This document shows positions 8,640 through 17,147 of a stretch of DNA of 64,000 nt, in pieces. The notes beneath the pieces are model-generated. The model was not told the DNA's origin, searched no databases, and saw nothing but the letters and a program-made list of their open reading frames with translations. The DNA comes from Chloroflexota bacterium (GTDB taxonomy: Bacteria > Chloroflexota > Anaerolineae > SpSt-313). The stretch is taken from positions 1-64,000 of the forward strand of contig JAKPJZ010000093.1 in the NCBI GenBank assembly GCA_029553955.1, written 5' to 3'. Both the position numbers and the translations under genes were made by a program. Numbering within the stretch: position 1 is the first letter of the stretch; every line of letters starts with the position of its first letter.

Positions 8640-10112
8640 TTAGCCCTTTGCGCAGTTGTCGCAACAAGGCACGACGGGCGCGCCGTCGGGGTCGCCGAAA
8701 TAGCCCAGGAGCACCCGACGCCGGCAACCCTCCGTCTCGGCGTAGCGGATCATCTCGTCGAGCAGCGCGCGCTTGTGCGCCCGAAAGCGCTCGACACGCG
8801 CCATGATCGCCTCGGCCTCGAACGGCACGCCCTCCGCCAGCGTGAACACCAGGTCGCCGCCGTCGCGGCCCTGGTCGTCAAGCACGCCCGCCCCCTGCAG
8901 CAGGCTAATGCCCACACGCAGTTTGATGTCGCTCAACCCCACCCGGCGCCGCAGCTCCGCCTCGCCGGCCGTACGCCGCCCATCGCGGCCTACGCCGGCC
9001 CGGCCCAGGGCCTCGTGCAGCCGCGCCAACCGGTCCGCATCGGGCGCGTCGTTGTTGATAAACCACTCCTGCAGCGCGCGATCGGCCGCCGTGTACAGCA
9101 GCAGGCAGCGCGCGGGCTTGCCGTCGCGCCCGGCGCGTCCCGCCTCCTGGTAGTAGGCTTCGGGGCTGCCTGGGATATCCCAATGGATCACAGCGCGCAC
9201 GTCGGCCTTGTCGACCCCCAGGCCGAAGGCGTTGGTGGCCACGAGCACCTGCACCCGGTTCTGCATAAAGCGCGCCTGCACGCGGCGCCGCACCTCCGGC
9301 TCGACCCCGCCATGATAGTACGCCGCGGCCAGCCCCTTCACCTCGCCGATGATATCGGCCAACTCCTCAGCCGCCCGCTTGGTGCCGGCATAGACGATGG
9401 TGCTGCCCGCGTTCTCGGCCGGCAGCGCCGCCAGCAGCTGCTCGAGCTTGGCGTCCTCGTCGGGCGCGTGCCTGACCTCGAAGAACAGGTTGGGGCGGTT
9501 GAAGCCGGTCACAACGCGCGCCGCACCTTCGATGTGCAACTGGCGCAGGATGTCGTCTTGCACCAGCGGCGTCGCCGTCGCCGTGGTCGCCAGCACCGTC
9601 GGCTGCCCCAGCGCCTCCCAGGTCTTGTGGATCTCCAGGTACGCCGGCCGAAAGTCGTGGCCCCACTGCGAGATACAGTGCGCCTCGTCGACCGCCAGCA
9701 TCTGCACGCGCCCCACCGGCAGCGCCTGGGTAAAGGCGGCGCTGCGCAGCCGCTCGGGCGCCACGTAGACCAGGCGGTAGAGCCCCGTAGCCATGCGCCG
9801 CAGGATCGTCGCCTGCTCCTCGGCGCTTCGCAGGCTGTGCAGCGCCGCCGCCGCGATGCCGCGCCGCTCGAGCGCACGCACCTGGTCCTGCATCAGGGCG
9901 ATCAGCGGCGAAATCACGAGCACCACGCCCTCGTTGTCGAGCACAGCCGGCAACTGGTAGCAGAGCGACTTGCCTGAGCCGGTGGGCATGACCAGCAGCG
10001 TGTGGCGGCCATCCAGCACCGCGTCGAGTGTTTCCAGTTGGCCGTCGCGAAAGTGCCGCAACTGGAAGCGTTCGCGCAGTGTCTGCAGCAAGAGTTCAGG
10101 CGAGGCAGTCAC
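8640..10112 (-). CDS. recQ: ATP-dependent DNA helicase RecQ (short form, no HRDC)
   Basis: A 490-residue 3'-5' DNA helicase acting in recombination and fork repair. Visible motifs: the RecQ motif 0 FRDGQLETLDAVLDG, Walker A MPTGSGKS (K48), DEAHCISQWGHDFRPAY, and the motif VI region QEAGRAGRDGKPA. The C-terminus has the zinc-binding cysteines (GCRRR, then PCCDNC) and stops there, so the winged-helix and HRDC domains of the 600-residue E. coli type are absent. Start is GTG 10112 preceded by GAGGGAGA. It is divergent from the SPFH-like gene. Assignment is firm; the truncated domain set is known in other phyla. Confidence 0.92.
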   Translation of the reverse strand: MTASPELLLQTLRERFQLRHFRDGQLETLDAVLDGRHTLLVMPTGSGKSLCYQLPAVLDNEGVVLVISPLIALMQDQVRALERRGIAAAALHSLRSAEEQATILRRMATGLYRLVYVAPERLRSAAFTQALPVGRVQMLAVDEAHCISQWGHDFRPAYLEIHKTWEALGQPTVLATTATATPLVQDDILRQLHIEGAARVVTGFNRPNLFFEVRHAPDEDAKLEQLLAALPAENAGSTIVYAGTKRAAEELADIIGEVKGLAAAYYHGGVEPEVRRRVQARFMQNRVQVLVATNAFGLGVDKADVRAVIHWDIPGSPEAYYQEAGRAGRDGKPARCLLLYTAADRALQEWFINNDAPDADRLARLHEALGRAGVGRDGRRTAGEAELRRRVGLSDIKLRVGISLLQGAGVLDDQGRDGGDLVFTLAEGVPFEAEAIMARVERFRAHKRALLDEMIRYAETEGCRRRVLLGYFGDPDGAPVVPCCDNCAKG

Positions 10113-10279
10113 ACAGTCTCTCCCTCAGCAAACATCGGTCGGACCGCCCACGTGTGAACGCGAGCGTGGCACCATCTGCTGGGTGTATCCAAAAAACGTC
10201 GACGCCACCTGCTTGTAGTACCGATATCGCCCATGATTCTGTGACTTGGCCATCTGTTTCCCCAAGTGCAAGAATATGC

Positions 10280-10285
10280 TATAAT
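10280..10285 (+). promoter_or_regulatory. -10 box of the SPFH-like gene
   Basis: A perfect TATAAT at 10280-10285 with only a weak -35 (TTTCCC at 10257-10262). The resulting leader of about 110 nt before ATG 10405 contains a GGTACC-centred hairpin. Confidence 0.45.
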
Positions 10286-10404
10286 ACTCATAGAGCCTCG
10301 CGCCTGCAGCCCTGCGTGGGTTCGCAACCCAATGCCCGGTACCCCGGTTTCTCACCCTGGCGGTTGTAGAGAAGTGAACCTCGGGAGAACATGAGGAGAC
10401 CGGC

Positions 10405-11442
10405 ATGCGCAACTTTGACATGGTGAACAGACTGCTCTTCGTGGCCATCATCCTGTTGATGGTGCTGGTGGCTACGGCGCTCCTGTACACCTTTCTCACC
10501 TTCGGCGTCCTCGGCCTCATCGGCGCGCTGATCATCGGGCCGGCGTCGGTGTTTATCACCATCAAGTTCTTCCGCGCCAACACGGTCACCGTACAGGAAG
10601 GCACCGTCAAGGTGGTCGAGCGCCTGGGCGCCTTTAGCCGCATCCTCTACCCCGGCTCGTCGCTGCTCCTTGACCCCTTTGACCATGTGCGCGCGACCAT
10701 CGAAACCAGCGAGCAGCAGCACGAGTTCCTTGCCGATGAGGTGCTCGTCGGCAGCTCGGCCACCCCCAAGCTGCGCATGCTGATCCGCTACCGCATCCTG
10801 CGCCGGGAGGTCGACGGGCGCGAGAGCGCCGACGAAGAGGCCATCTACAAGGCCGCCTACGAGGTCGATAGCTGGAAGGACGCCACCAAACGCCAGGCCG
10901 AGGCCACCCTGCGCGACGTGCTCGGCGAGACCGGCTGGCGCGACGAGTTCATCGGCGTCACCTCGGAGGGCGATACCGCCATTGCCCGGCCCCGCTCGCG
11001 CCTCAACGCCAAGGTGCGCTACCTGCTCGACCAGCAGACGCGCCGCTGGGGCGTGACCATCACGCGCTGCTCGGTGCAGGTGATCCACGTCGACGCCGCC
11101 GCGCTCGACGCCGCCTTTGCCGTGCGCCGGGCACGCAAGCGCGCCGAAATCGCCTCGATCGACGCCCAGAGCGAGAAGGAAGTCGCCATCCGCCGCTTCG
11201 AAGCCGAGCTCGCCAAGATCAAGATGCAGGCCGCGGCCATCCGCGAGGGCCTGCCGACCGTCGATTTCGTGGCCCTCAAGTGGATCGAAGCCATCGAACG
11301 CCTGGCACAGGACCCGCAGGCCAAGTGGGTCATCCCGGTCGAGTTCCTCGAGACCGTGCGCCAGATTACCGGCATCATGCAGCAGCGCGCCGCAGGCGGC
11401 GGCGCGCTCATCCCGCCCCCGGGGCCGGAGGAAGGGACGTAA
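10405..11442 (+). CDS. SPFH/band-7-like membrane protein
   Basis: A 345-residue protein with two adjacent membrane segments (about residues 8-30 and 34-52) and then a band-7/SPFH-like domain beginning ANTVTVQEGTVKVVERLGAF. Its later part is charged and helical (AFAVRRARKRAEIASIDAQSE), as in flotillin and stomatin coiled coils, and the tail is Pro/Gly rich. SPFH proteins form membrane-associated oligomers that organise proteases or microdomains; no partner such as an NfeD gene lies nearby. ATG 10405 follows GAGGAG. Distance from canonical flotillins is considerable, so a narrower name is not justified. Confidence 0.72.
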   Translation: MRNFDMVNRLLFVAIILLMVLVATALLYTFLTFGVLGLIGALIIGPASVFITIKFFRANTVTVQEGTVKVVERLGAFSRILYPGSSLLLDPFDHVRATIETSEQQHEFLADEVLVGSSATPKLRMLIRYRILRREVDGRESADEEAIYKAAYEVDSWKDATKRQAEATLRDVLGETGWRDEFIGVTSEGDTAIARPRSRLNAKVRYLLDQQTRRWGVTITRCSVQVIHVDAAALDAAFAVRRARKRAEIASIDAQSEKEVAIRRFEAELAKIKMQAAAIREGLPTVDFVALKWIEAIERLAQDPQAKWVIPVEFLETVRQITGIMQQRAAGGGALIPPPGPEEGT

Positions 11443-11596
11443 AGCGAAAACGTGAAACGTAAGGCTTGCCTGCCTGCCTGTTGCGTATTGCGTGTTCCGT
11501 CAGTGTGAGCCGACAAACGGAACACGCAACACGCAACGGGCAGACGAACAAGCCTTACGTTTTACGCTTTGCGCATCACGTTTCACGTCTCCCGCC
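11443..11596. repeat. Long inverted repeat of ACGCAACACGC-type words
   Basis: Between the convergent SPFH and mutS2 genes, AAACGTGAAACGTAAGGCTT on the left pairs with AAGCCTTACG and CGTTTCACGT on the right. GTTGCGTATTGCGTGTTCCG pairs with CGGAACACGCAAC around a central loop. It probably acts as a bidirectional terminator. Confidence 0.8.
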
Positions 11597-13969
11597 TCAC
11601 GTCAGCGACGCCAACTGCGCCACCGTCACCCCGTCGCCGCCCTCCTCGCGCGCGCCGGCCTTGTGGGAGGTGACGAGCGGGTGCTGCGCCAGCGCTTCGC
11701 GCACGACCTGGCGCAGGGCGCCGGTGCCCTTGCCGTGGATGATGCGCACGTAGGGCAGGCCCGCGAGGTAGGCGTTGTCGATGTACTTGTCGAGCTCGGG
11801 CAGCGCGTCTTCCACGCGGCGGCCGCGCAGGTCCAGCTCTATCCCCGGCGAGGGCGCGGCCTGCGTGATGCGCGTCACCGCGGGCACCGTCTTGGCCTCA
11901 ATGGCCGCCTTGTGGCGCAGCTCGAGGCCTGCGGCGCGGGTGCGCAGGCGAAAGCTGCCCACCTGTACTTCGGCCTCGTCGCCGGCGAGCGAGACCAGCT
12001 CGCCCGTCTGCCCCAGGCTGGGCACGAAGACCGTATCGCCCACTTCTGGCGCTCCGCCGGGCGCAGGCGCAACGATGGGCGCCGGCGGCGTGGGCAGCGC
12101 CTCCTTCTCGAGCTGGCGCACCCGCTCGGCCGCCTGGCGCAGCCAGTCGTGCGTCAGCGTCTCGGTCGCCAGGCCCGCCGAGATGGTGCGCAGCTCGGCG
12201 CGCACAGTCTCCAGCTCGCGCTGCACCTGGGCGCGCGCCTCCTCGATCACCTGGCGCCGCGTCTCGTCGATGGCCGCGAGTTCCCCGGCCAGCGAACGGC
12301 GCAGCGTCTCGGCCTCGGCGCGCTGCGCGCGCGCCCCCTCCACCGCTTCCTGCGCCTCTTCGCGCGCCGCCTTGATCTCGGCCAGCAGCGCATCGGCCTG
12401 CAGGTCCTCCGGCGCCACCAGCGCCGTCGCCTCGTCGATGATCGCCTGCGGCAGCCCCAAGCGCTTGGCGATGGCCAGCGCATTCGAGCGGCCCGGCAGG
12501 CCGATGGTCAGCTCGTACGTCGGCGAGAGCGTCTCCACATCGAATTCGACCGAGGCGTTGCTCACCCCGGGCGTGGCATAGGCGAAGAGCTTGAGCTCCG
12601 AGTAGTGCGTCGTCGCCGCGGCCAACAGGTCGCGCGCCAACAGCGTACGGATCACCGCCTGCGCCAGGGCCGAGCCCTCCACCGGGTCGGTGCCGGCGCC
12701 TAGCTCGTCGAGCAGCACCAGCGACCCCGGCCCCGCACGGTGCAGGATGTCGATGATCGTCGTCATGTGCGACGAAAACGTCGAGAGGCTCTGCTCGATC
12801 GACTGCTCGTCGCCAATGTCGGCATAGACGCCGTGAAAGACCGGCAGGATCGAGTCGGCATCCACCGGCAAATGCAGCCCCGCCTGATGCATCAGCGCCA
12901 GCAGCCCCATCGTCTTGAGCGCCACCGTCTTGCCGCCGGTGTTAGGGCCGGTCACCACGAGCACGCGGAAATCGCCGCCCAGCCAGACGTCGATGGGCAC
13001 CACCGTCTCGGGGTTGAGCAGCGGGTGGCGCGCGCGCAGGAGCGTGAGCGGCGCCCTTGGGGTAGGCTCGCCCGCGGGCTTGCCCTCCTCCCACAGGCGG
13101 GGCTGCACGGCGCGCAGCTCATAGCTGTAGCGCGCCTTGGCAAAGGCCAGGTCGAGCTCGGCGAGCACCTCCACCGTGCGCTGCACCAGCGCGCCGTTCT
13201 CGGCCACCTGCGCCGAGAGCGCCGCCAGGATGCGCTCGACCTCGTGCTGCTCCTCCAGCTCCAGCTCACGCCAGCGGTTGTTCAGCTCCACCGTCGCCAG
13301 CGGCTCGACAAAGAGCGTCGCCCCGCTCGCCGATTGGTCGTGCACGATGCCCTGCACGCGGCCCTTGGCCTCGGCCTTGATGGGGATGACATAGCGCCCG
13401 CTGCGCTGCGTGATGAGCGCCTCCTGCAGGTAGGGCGCGAGGTCCGCGCTCACCAGGCGTTGCAGGCGGTCCATCAGCCGGTCGCGCGCGCCCGCCAGCT
13501 CCTGGCGGATGCGCGCCAAGGCGGGGCTCGCCGCGTCGACAACCTCGCTGCGGTCGTTGATGCAGCGACCGATCTCGTTCACCAGGTCGGTGCACTCTTC
13601 GATCCACTGCGCGCGGCTGGCCAACAGCGGGAATTGGACCCCCAGCCGCGTGACGGTGCGCTTGAGCGTGCGCCCGGCGATGAGCGTCTCGCGCACTTCC
13701 AACAGGTCGCCGGGCAGGAGCGTCGCGCCCACAAAGGCACGGCGCACCAGCGGCCGCACATCGCGCGCCCCGCCCACGCCGGCATCGGGCTTGATGTCGT
13801 GCAGCGCGCGCGCCTCGCTCGTCTCCTGCTGGCGCTGCCGCACCTCCCCAGCCTCGGTCGCCGGCTCGAGGGCCAGCGCCAGCTCGCGCCCGGCCGAAAA
13901 CGACGTCAGCCGCGCCAGGTGCTGCAGGATCTTGGGATACTCCAGTGTCTCCAGGTATTTAGTGTCCAT
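11597..13969 (-). CDS. mutS2: Endonuclease MutS2
   Basis: A 790-residue MutS homologue without the mismatch-recognition domain. MutS2 suppresses recombination, and in other species resolves stalled or collided ribosomes. Walker A is TGPNTGGKT, Walker B LVLLDELGAGTDP, a long coiled coil follows, and the C-terminal Smr nuclease domain has LDLRGRRVEDALPELDKYI and HGKGTGALR. ATG 13969 (MDTKYLETLEYPKI) matches the family N-terminus but has a poor ribosome site; an in-frame ATG at 14023 would add 18 residues encoded across a terminator hairpin. A strong promoter lies just upstream of that. Confidence 0.93.
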   Translation of the reverse strand: MDTKYLETLEYPKILQHLARLTSFSAGRELALALEPATEAGEVRQRQQETSEARALHDIKPDAGVGGARDVRPLVRRAFVGATLLPGDLLEVRETLIAGRTLKRTVTRLGVQFPLLASRAQWIEECTDLVNEIGRCINDRSEVVDAASPALARIRQELAGARDRLMDRLQRLVSADLAPYLQEALITQRSGRYVIPIKAEAKGRVQGIVHDQSASGATLFVEPLATVELNNRWRELELEEQHEVERILAALSAQVAENGALVQRTVEVLAELDLAFAKARYSYELRAVQPRLWEEGKPAGEPTPRAPLTLLRARHPLLNPETVVPIDVWLGGDFRVLVVTGPNTGGKTVALKTMGLLALMHQAGLHLPVDADSILPVFHGVYADIGDEQSIEQSLSTFSSHMTTIIDILHRAGPGSLVLLDELGAGTDPVEGSALAQAVIRTLLARDLLAAATTHYSELKLFAYATPGVSNASVEFDVETLSPTYELTIGLPGRSNALAIAKRLGLPQAIIDEATALVAPEDLQADALLAEIKAAREEAQEAVEGARAQRAEAETLRRSLAGELAAIDETRRQVIEEARAQVQRELETVRAELRTISAGLATETLTHDWLRQAAERVRQLEKEALPTPPAPIVAPAPGGAPEVGDTVFVPSLGQTGELVSLAGDEAEVQVGSFRLRTRAAGLELRHKAAIEAKTVPAVTRITQAAPSPGIELDLRGRRVEDALPELDKYIDNAYLAGLPYVRIIHGKGTGALRQVVREALAQHPLVTSHKAGAREEGGDGVTVAQLASLT

Positions 13970-13989
13970 GATTATGATTCTTGACTCAC

Positions 13990-14015
13990 AAAAAAGCCCG
14001 CAACCCTGCGGGCTT
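13990..14015 (-). terminator. Intrinsic terminator hairpin in the mutS2 leader
   Basis: AAGCCCGCA (13994-14002) pairs perfectly with TGCGGGCTT (14007-14015) across a 4-nt loop. On the minus strand the stem runs into six T (13995-13990). It lies between the mutS2 promoter and ATG 13969, so it can attenuate mutS2 itself; no minus-strand gene ends nearby. Confidence 0.75.
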
Positions 14016-14045
14016 GATGGCATGTTTGCTACTTGTCCCAGCGTG

Positions 14046-14074
14046 ATTATCTCACAGAATCGATCGCGCGTCAA
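14046..14074 (-). promoter_or_regulatory. Promoter of mutS2
   Basis: On the minus strand TTGACG (14074-14069) and GATAAT (14051-14046) have a 17-bp spacer. The start point would be near 14039, giving a 70-nt leader that contains the terminator hairpin. Confidence 0.75.
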
Positions 14075-14142
14075 CCGAGGGGTACTCTACACAGAGAGTG
14101 TCAAGGGCCACCCTGCGGTTCCGGCACCGCCATACAGGCAGA

Positions 14143-14192
14143 TTGACAACTGCACACTTGGATGGTATATTGAATGTATACTCTGATGTACA
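14143..14192 (+). promoter_or_regulatory. Promoter and operator of the Phd/Doc operon
   Basis: TTGACA at 14143-14148 and TATATT at 14166-14171 have a 17-bp spacer. Overlapping the -10 is an imperfect palindrome (GTATA 14165-14169, TATAC 14177-14181). TGTACA at 14187-14192 follows, the hexamer bound by YefM-type antitoxins, which suggests autorepression. Confidence 0.7.
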
Positions 14193-14204
14193 CTGAGGTG
14201 TGCC

Positions 14205-14513
14205 ATGGCCACAAAGATTGTCCCGGTCACCGACCTCCGGCGCGATGCCGGCGACCTGCTGGAAGAACTGAAAGAGACGGGCGGCCCCATCTACATCACC
14301 CACCGCAGCCGACCTCAGGGCGTGCTGCTTGGCTACGAGGCTTTCGAGGCCCTGCTCGCTCGCCTGCGCGACCTCGAGGCCCTGCTGGCCGGCCATGGCG
14401 AGCAACCTGCCGCTGAGGCTGAGCCTGCGACCCGCTTCTCCGGCAGCGCCACAGAATTCGCGCGGAGGCTGATCGCCCGTAACCGTTCGCTCTTCGAAGA
14501 GCTGGCGAAGTGA
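14205..14513 (+). CDS. Phd/YefM-family antitoxin
   Basis: A 102-residue antitoxin. The N-terminal half (residues 1-60, with VTDLRRDAGDLLEELKETGGPIYITHR split by the usual DNA-binding turn, then PQGVLLGYEAFEAL) is the Phd/YefM dimerisation and DNA-binding fold. The acidic, alanine-rich C-terminus is the likely toxin-neutralising tail. It is expected to repress its own promoter, where TGTACA and a palindrome are present. Its stop overlaps the toxin start (TGATG), the usual translational coupling of such pairs. Confidence 0.88.
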   Translation: MATKIVPVTDLRRDAGDLLEELKETGGPIYITHRSRPQGVLLGYEAFEALLARLRDLEALLAGHGEQPAAEAEPATRFSGSATEFARRLIARNRSLFEELAK

Positions 14514-14962
14514 TGGGCGCCCCACTCGAAGAGGAACAGGCACAGCAGATTGCCGATCTCCTGCTGAGAGTCTACGAGATCCACGAGGTCATTATCGCCG
14601 AGACAGGCGGCACCCCGGGCCTGCGCGATGTGGCCTTGCTGCACGCCGCCGTGGCCCGGCCATTCGCCACCTACGAAGGCCAAGAGCTCTACCCAACGCA
14701 CTTTGATAAGGCGGCGGCCCTGTTCCATTCGATCATCAAGAGCCACCCGTTCCTCGATGGCGCCAAGAGGACCGCCCTCGCGGCAGCACTCTACTTCCTC
14801 GACCGTTCGGGCCTGCAGCTTCCGGAGGAGCTCCCACAGCAAGAGGCTGTGGCCTTTTGTATGCGCATCGCAGGCGAAGCCGAGGGCACTCCTGCGGCAA
14901 CCGTCGCCGAGATCGCCGCCTGGCAGCGGCAGATGCTGGGTGCGGCCTCGCCCGAAGAATAG
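14513..14962 (+). CDS. Doc-family toxin (Fic fold)
   Basis: A 149-residue death-on-curing protein. Doc toxins are kinases that phosphorylate EF-Tu and stop translation. The signature loop is H78-P-F-L-D-G-A84-K85-R86. The catalytic histidine, aspartate, lysine and arginine are present, but the asparagine of the usual ANK/GNK core is alanine. Upstream, an ETGG..GLRDVALLHAAVARP stretch is the standard Doc N-terminus. ATG 14513 overlaps the antitoxin stop by one base; GTG 14510 is an alternative. Whether the Asn-to-Ala change weakens the toxin is unknown. Confidence 0.85.
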   Translation: MGAPLEEEQAQQIADLLLRVYEIHEVIIAETGGTPGLRDVALLHAAVARPFATYEGQELYPTHFDKAAALFHSIIKSHPFLDGAKRTALAAALYFLDRSGLQLPEELPQQEAVAFCMRIAGEAEGTPAATVAEIAAWQRQMLGAASPEE

Positions 14963-15002
14963 GACCCACGGTCAGCCTGAGGTGCCGGGCGAGGGTCTGT
15001 TC

Positions 15003-15060
15003 GTCGTGCGCTAGAGTGAAGGAGGGCTGCTAGCAGCCCTCCTTCACTCTAGCGCACGAC
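15003..15060. terminator. Perfect 29-bp-arm palindrome between convergent genes
   Basis: Bases 15003-15031 and 15032-15060 are exact reverse complements with no spacer. It lies between the toxin gene (+) and the channel gene (-), so it probably serves as a bidirectional terminator. Confidence 0.75.
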
Positions 15061-15065
15061 AAGCA

Positions 15066-16973
15066 TCAACCTTCGGCGAGCACGATGATGCGGTCGCCCT
15101 CGGCGAAGGTGATCATCTCCGACTTGATGGGGTTGAGGTGCACGCCATAGCTCTGGGTCGCATCGGCCGCTTGGGCGCGCAGACGGTAGCCCACGGCCAC
15201 CTCGCCCCGCCGCGCCGCCGCCTCGACCACCGTGTAGAAATTCACCGGCCGGCCGGGCGCCACATAGTCCTCCGCCGGCTTGAGATAGAGCTCGGAGCCC
15301 TCGGGGTCAAAGATGTCGTCAAAGACCGGCGCCAGCCGCACGTTCTCCGCAAGCTGGGCCATCATCAGGCTGACCAGGCGGTCGCTGACGATAAAGTCGT
15401 CGGCGCGGGCCACCTCGGCCAGCTCACGGTTGCGCACGTCGAGCATCTCGCTGATGACGGCCGGGCGCAGGCGCCGCTGCTCGATGATGCTGCGCAGGTG
15501 CAGCAGCGTGACTAGGGTGCGCGCGTCGGCCTCCTGCACGTCGAGCTCGTCGGAATAGCTCAGCACGATGATATGGTCCACCGCATCCAGGGGCAGCGCC
15601 TCGAGCGTGCGGCGCTCGGTGGTATCGCCCTGCTGGAAGATCACGGCCTGGTGCTTGAGGCTGTCGAATTCGCGCGCGATCTGGGCGCCGACCTCCTCGT
15701 CGCCGGCCACCACCAGCAACTCTGAGCCGGGCGCCACATAGTCGTCGAGAAAACTCAGCACCGCCGACATGCGCCGGTTCCACCCCAACACCAGCGTGCG
15801 CTCAGGCACGCGTGGCCGTGGCGTGGCTACGCGCATGGCGCCTTGGTCGATGCCATAGTCGCTCAGGCCCGAGAGACGCACCGTGTCGTCATCTTCGGAG
15901 ATGGCAATGACCTCATCGCCCGGCCCAATGGGCGTATCCATCGGCGGGTTCAGGCGGCTGCCGCCATCCTTACTGAACAGGCCGATGACCGCCGAATCCT
16001 CGTAGGCCAGCAGCGCCTCGTGGAAGGTCTTGCCCACCAGCCCGGGCTCTTCTTGGAAGTAGATCTCATCGCCGCCAAAGTCCATCAGCTCGGTATAGAC
16101 CACCGAGAGGCCCGATTGCCGGCAGGTCTGCGCCGTGATGCGCGAGATGAGGTCATCGGCGACGACGAACTGCACTTCGTCGCGCCCGGCGATGCGCGCC
16201 ACTTCGACGTTCCGGCGATCGCGCATCTCGGCGATGATGTGGTACGGCTCGGGCCGGCGCCTGGCGTTGTTGACCAGGGCCAGCAGCACCTTGATGACGC
16301 TGGCATCGGGGTCGCCGCTCTCGGGCGATAGGGCGACGATCGTGCGCGCTGCATCGGGGTTGGCGATCTCCAGGTCGCGCGCATCGATCGGGCTCCCGGT
16401 GCGACAGACGACGCGGGTGCGGCCGGTATCGCCCACCTGGGCCGCGATCTCGTCTTCCATCTCGACCTTGTCTCTGTCGGCTAGGATCACGATGCAGCCG
16501 CTCTTCTGATTCGCGTTGGCGATGGCCAGCTCCGAGACGATGGTGAACACCTGCGACGACCAGCCAAGGATGACCGTGTGCCCCTGCTCGACCACGAACG
16601 AGCGCCCCTTGCGCAGGTCCTCCAGCTTGCCCTCGATGCCACTGGTGAGCACGCCGATCAGCGTGCTGACGACAAAGACGCCGCCAAGGGTGACGGCAAA
16701 CATGGCCAGCAGGAACGGCCAGCCGCCGGTATCGCCGCCCATCGTCCCCGCGTCGAGCGTCCTCATCAGGCTCATCCAGGCGATCTCGAGGAAGCCCAGC
16801 GGCGTGCCGCTCTCGGGCAGCGGCGCCATGCGCAGCACATAGACCACCAGGGAAATGCTCACGATCAACAGCACAGAAAGGAGGAACAGCCAGCTAATGA
16901 GAACGATGGGGCCTTTGGACATGGTGTTGTCGAACCGGTAGCGCAGCCGATCGGAGAACGTGACCCGCCTCAT
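15066..16973 (-). CDS. CASTOR/POLLUX-like ion channel with tandem TrkA-N domains
   Basis: A 635-residue membrane protein. The first 30 residues and the segment RYRFDNTMSKGPIVLISWL lead into two membrane helices (about 25-50 and 85-115). The pore-like loop SLMRTLDAGTMGGDTGGW between them matches plant CASTOR/POLLUX (DMI1) channels and their bacterial relatives. The rest is two RCK/TrkA-N Rossmann units (ILGWSSQVFTIVSELA near residue 130, VLGWNRRMSAVLSFLDDY near residue 395), presumably gating domains sensing ions or nucleotides. ATG 16973 follows AGGAGGGC. Permeant ion cannot be read. It is divergent from a TetR gene that may regulate it. Confidence 0.82.
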   Translation of the reverse strand: MRRVTFSDRLRYRFDNTMSKGPIVLISWLFLLSVLLIVSISLVVYVLRMAPLPESGTPLGFLEIAWMSLMRTLDAGTMGGDTGGWPFLLAMFAVTLGGVFVVSTLIGVLTSGIEGKLEDLRKGRSFVVEQGHTVILGWSSQVFTIVSELAIANANQKSGCIVILADRDKVEMEDEIAAQVGDTGRTRVVCRTGSPIDARDLEIANPDAARTIVALSPESGDPDASVIKVLLALVNNARRRPEPYHIIAEMRDRRNVEVARIAGRDEVQFVVADDLISRITAQTCRQSGLSVVYTELMDFGGDEIYFQEEPGLVGKTFHEALLAYEDSAVIGLFSKDGGSRLNPPMDTPIGPGDEVIAISEDDDTVRLSGLSDYGIDQGAMRVATPRPRVPERTLVLGWNRRMSAVLSFLDDYVAPGSELLVVAGDEEVGAQIAREFDSLKHQAVIFQQGDTTERRTLEALPLDAVDHIIVLSYSDELDVQEADARTLVTLLHLRSIIEQRRLRPAVISEMLDVRNRELAEVARADDFIVSDRLVSLMMAQLAENVRLAPVFDDIFDPEGSELYLKPAEDYVAPGRPVNFYTVVEAAARRGEVAVGYRLRAQAADATQSYGVHLNPIKSEMITFAEGDRIIVLAEG

Positions 16974-17147
16974 GTGCCCTCCTGGCCTGGGATGTAGGGT
17001 CCTACGACGCAACCGCCCTGCATTATGCGCTAGAAACCACGTTGGGTCAAAAGAGCGCAGACAGCGCGCACAGAGCCAACAGTGCGGGTCTTTTGCCCCG
17101 GGCGAGCGACACATATCTGGGTGAGTTCACGAGTCGGGGGGGGCGAG

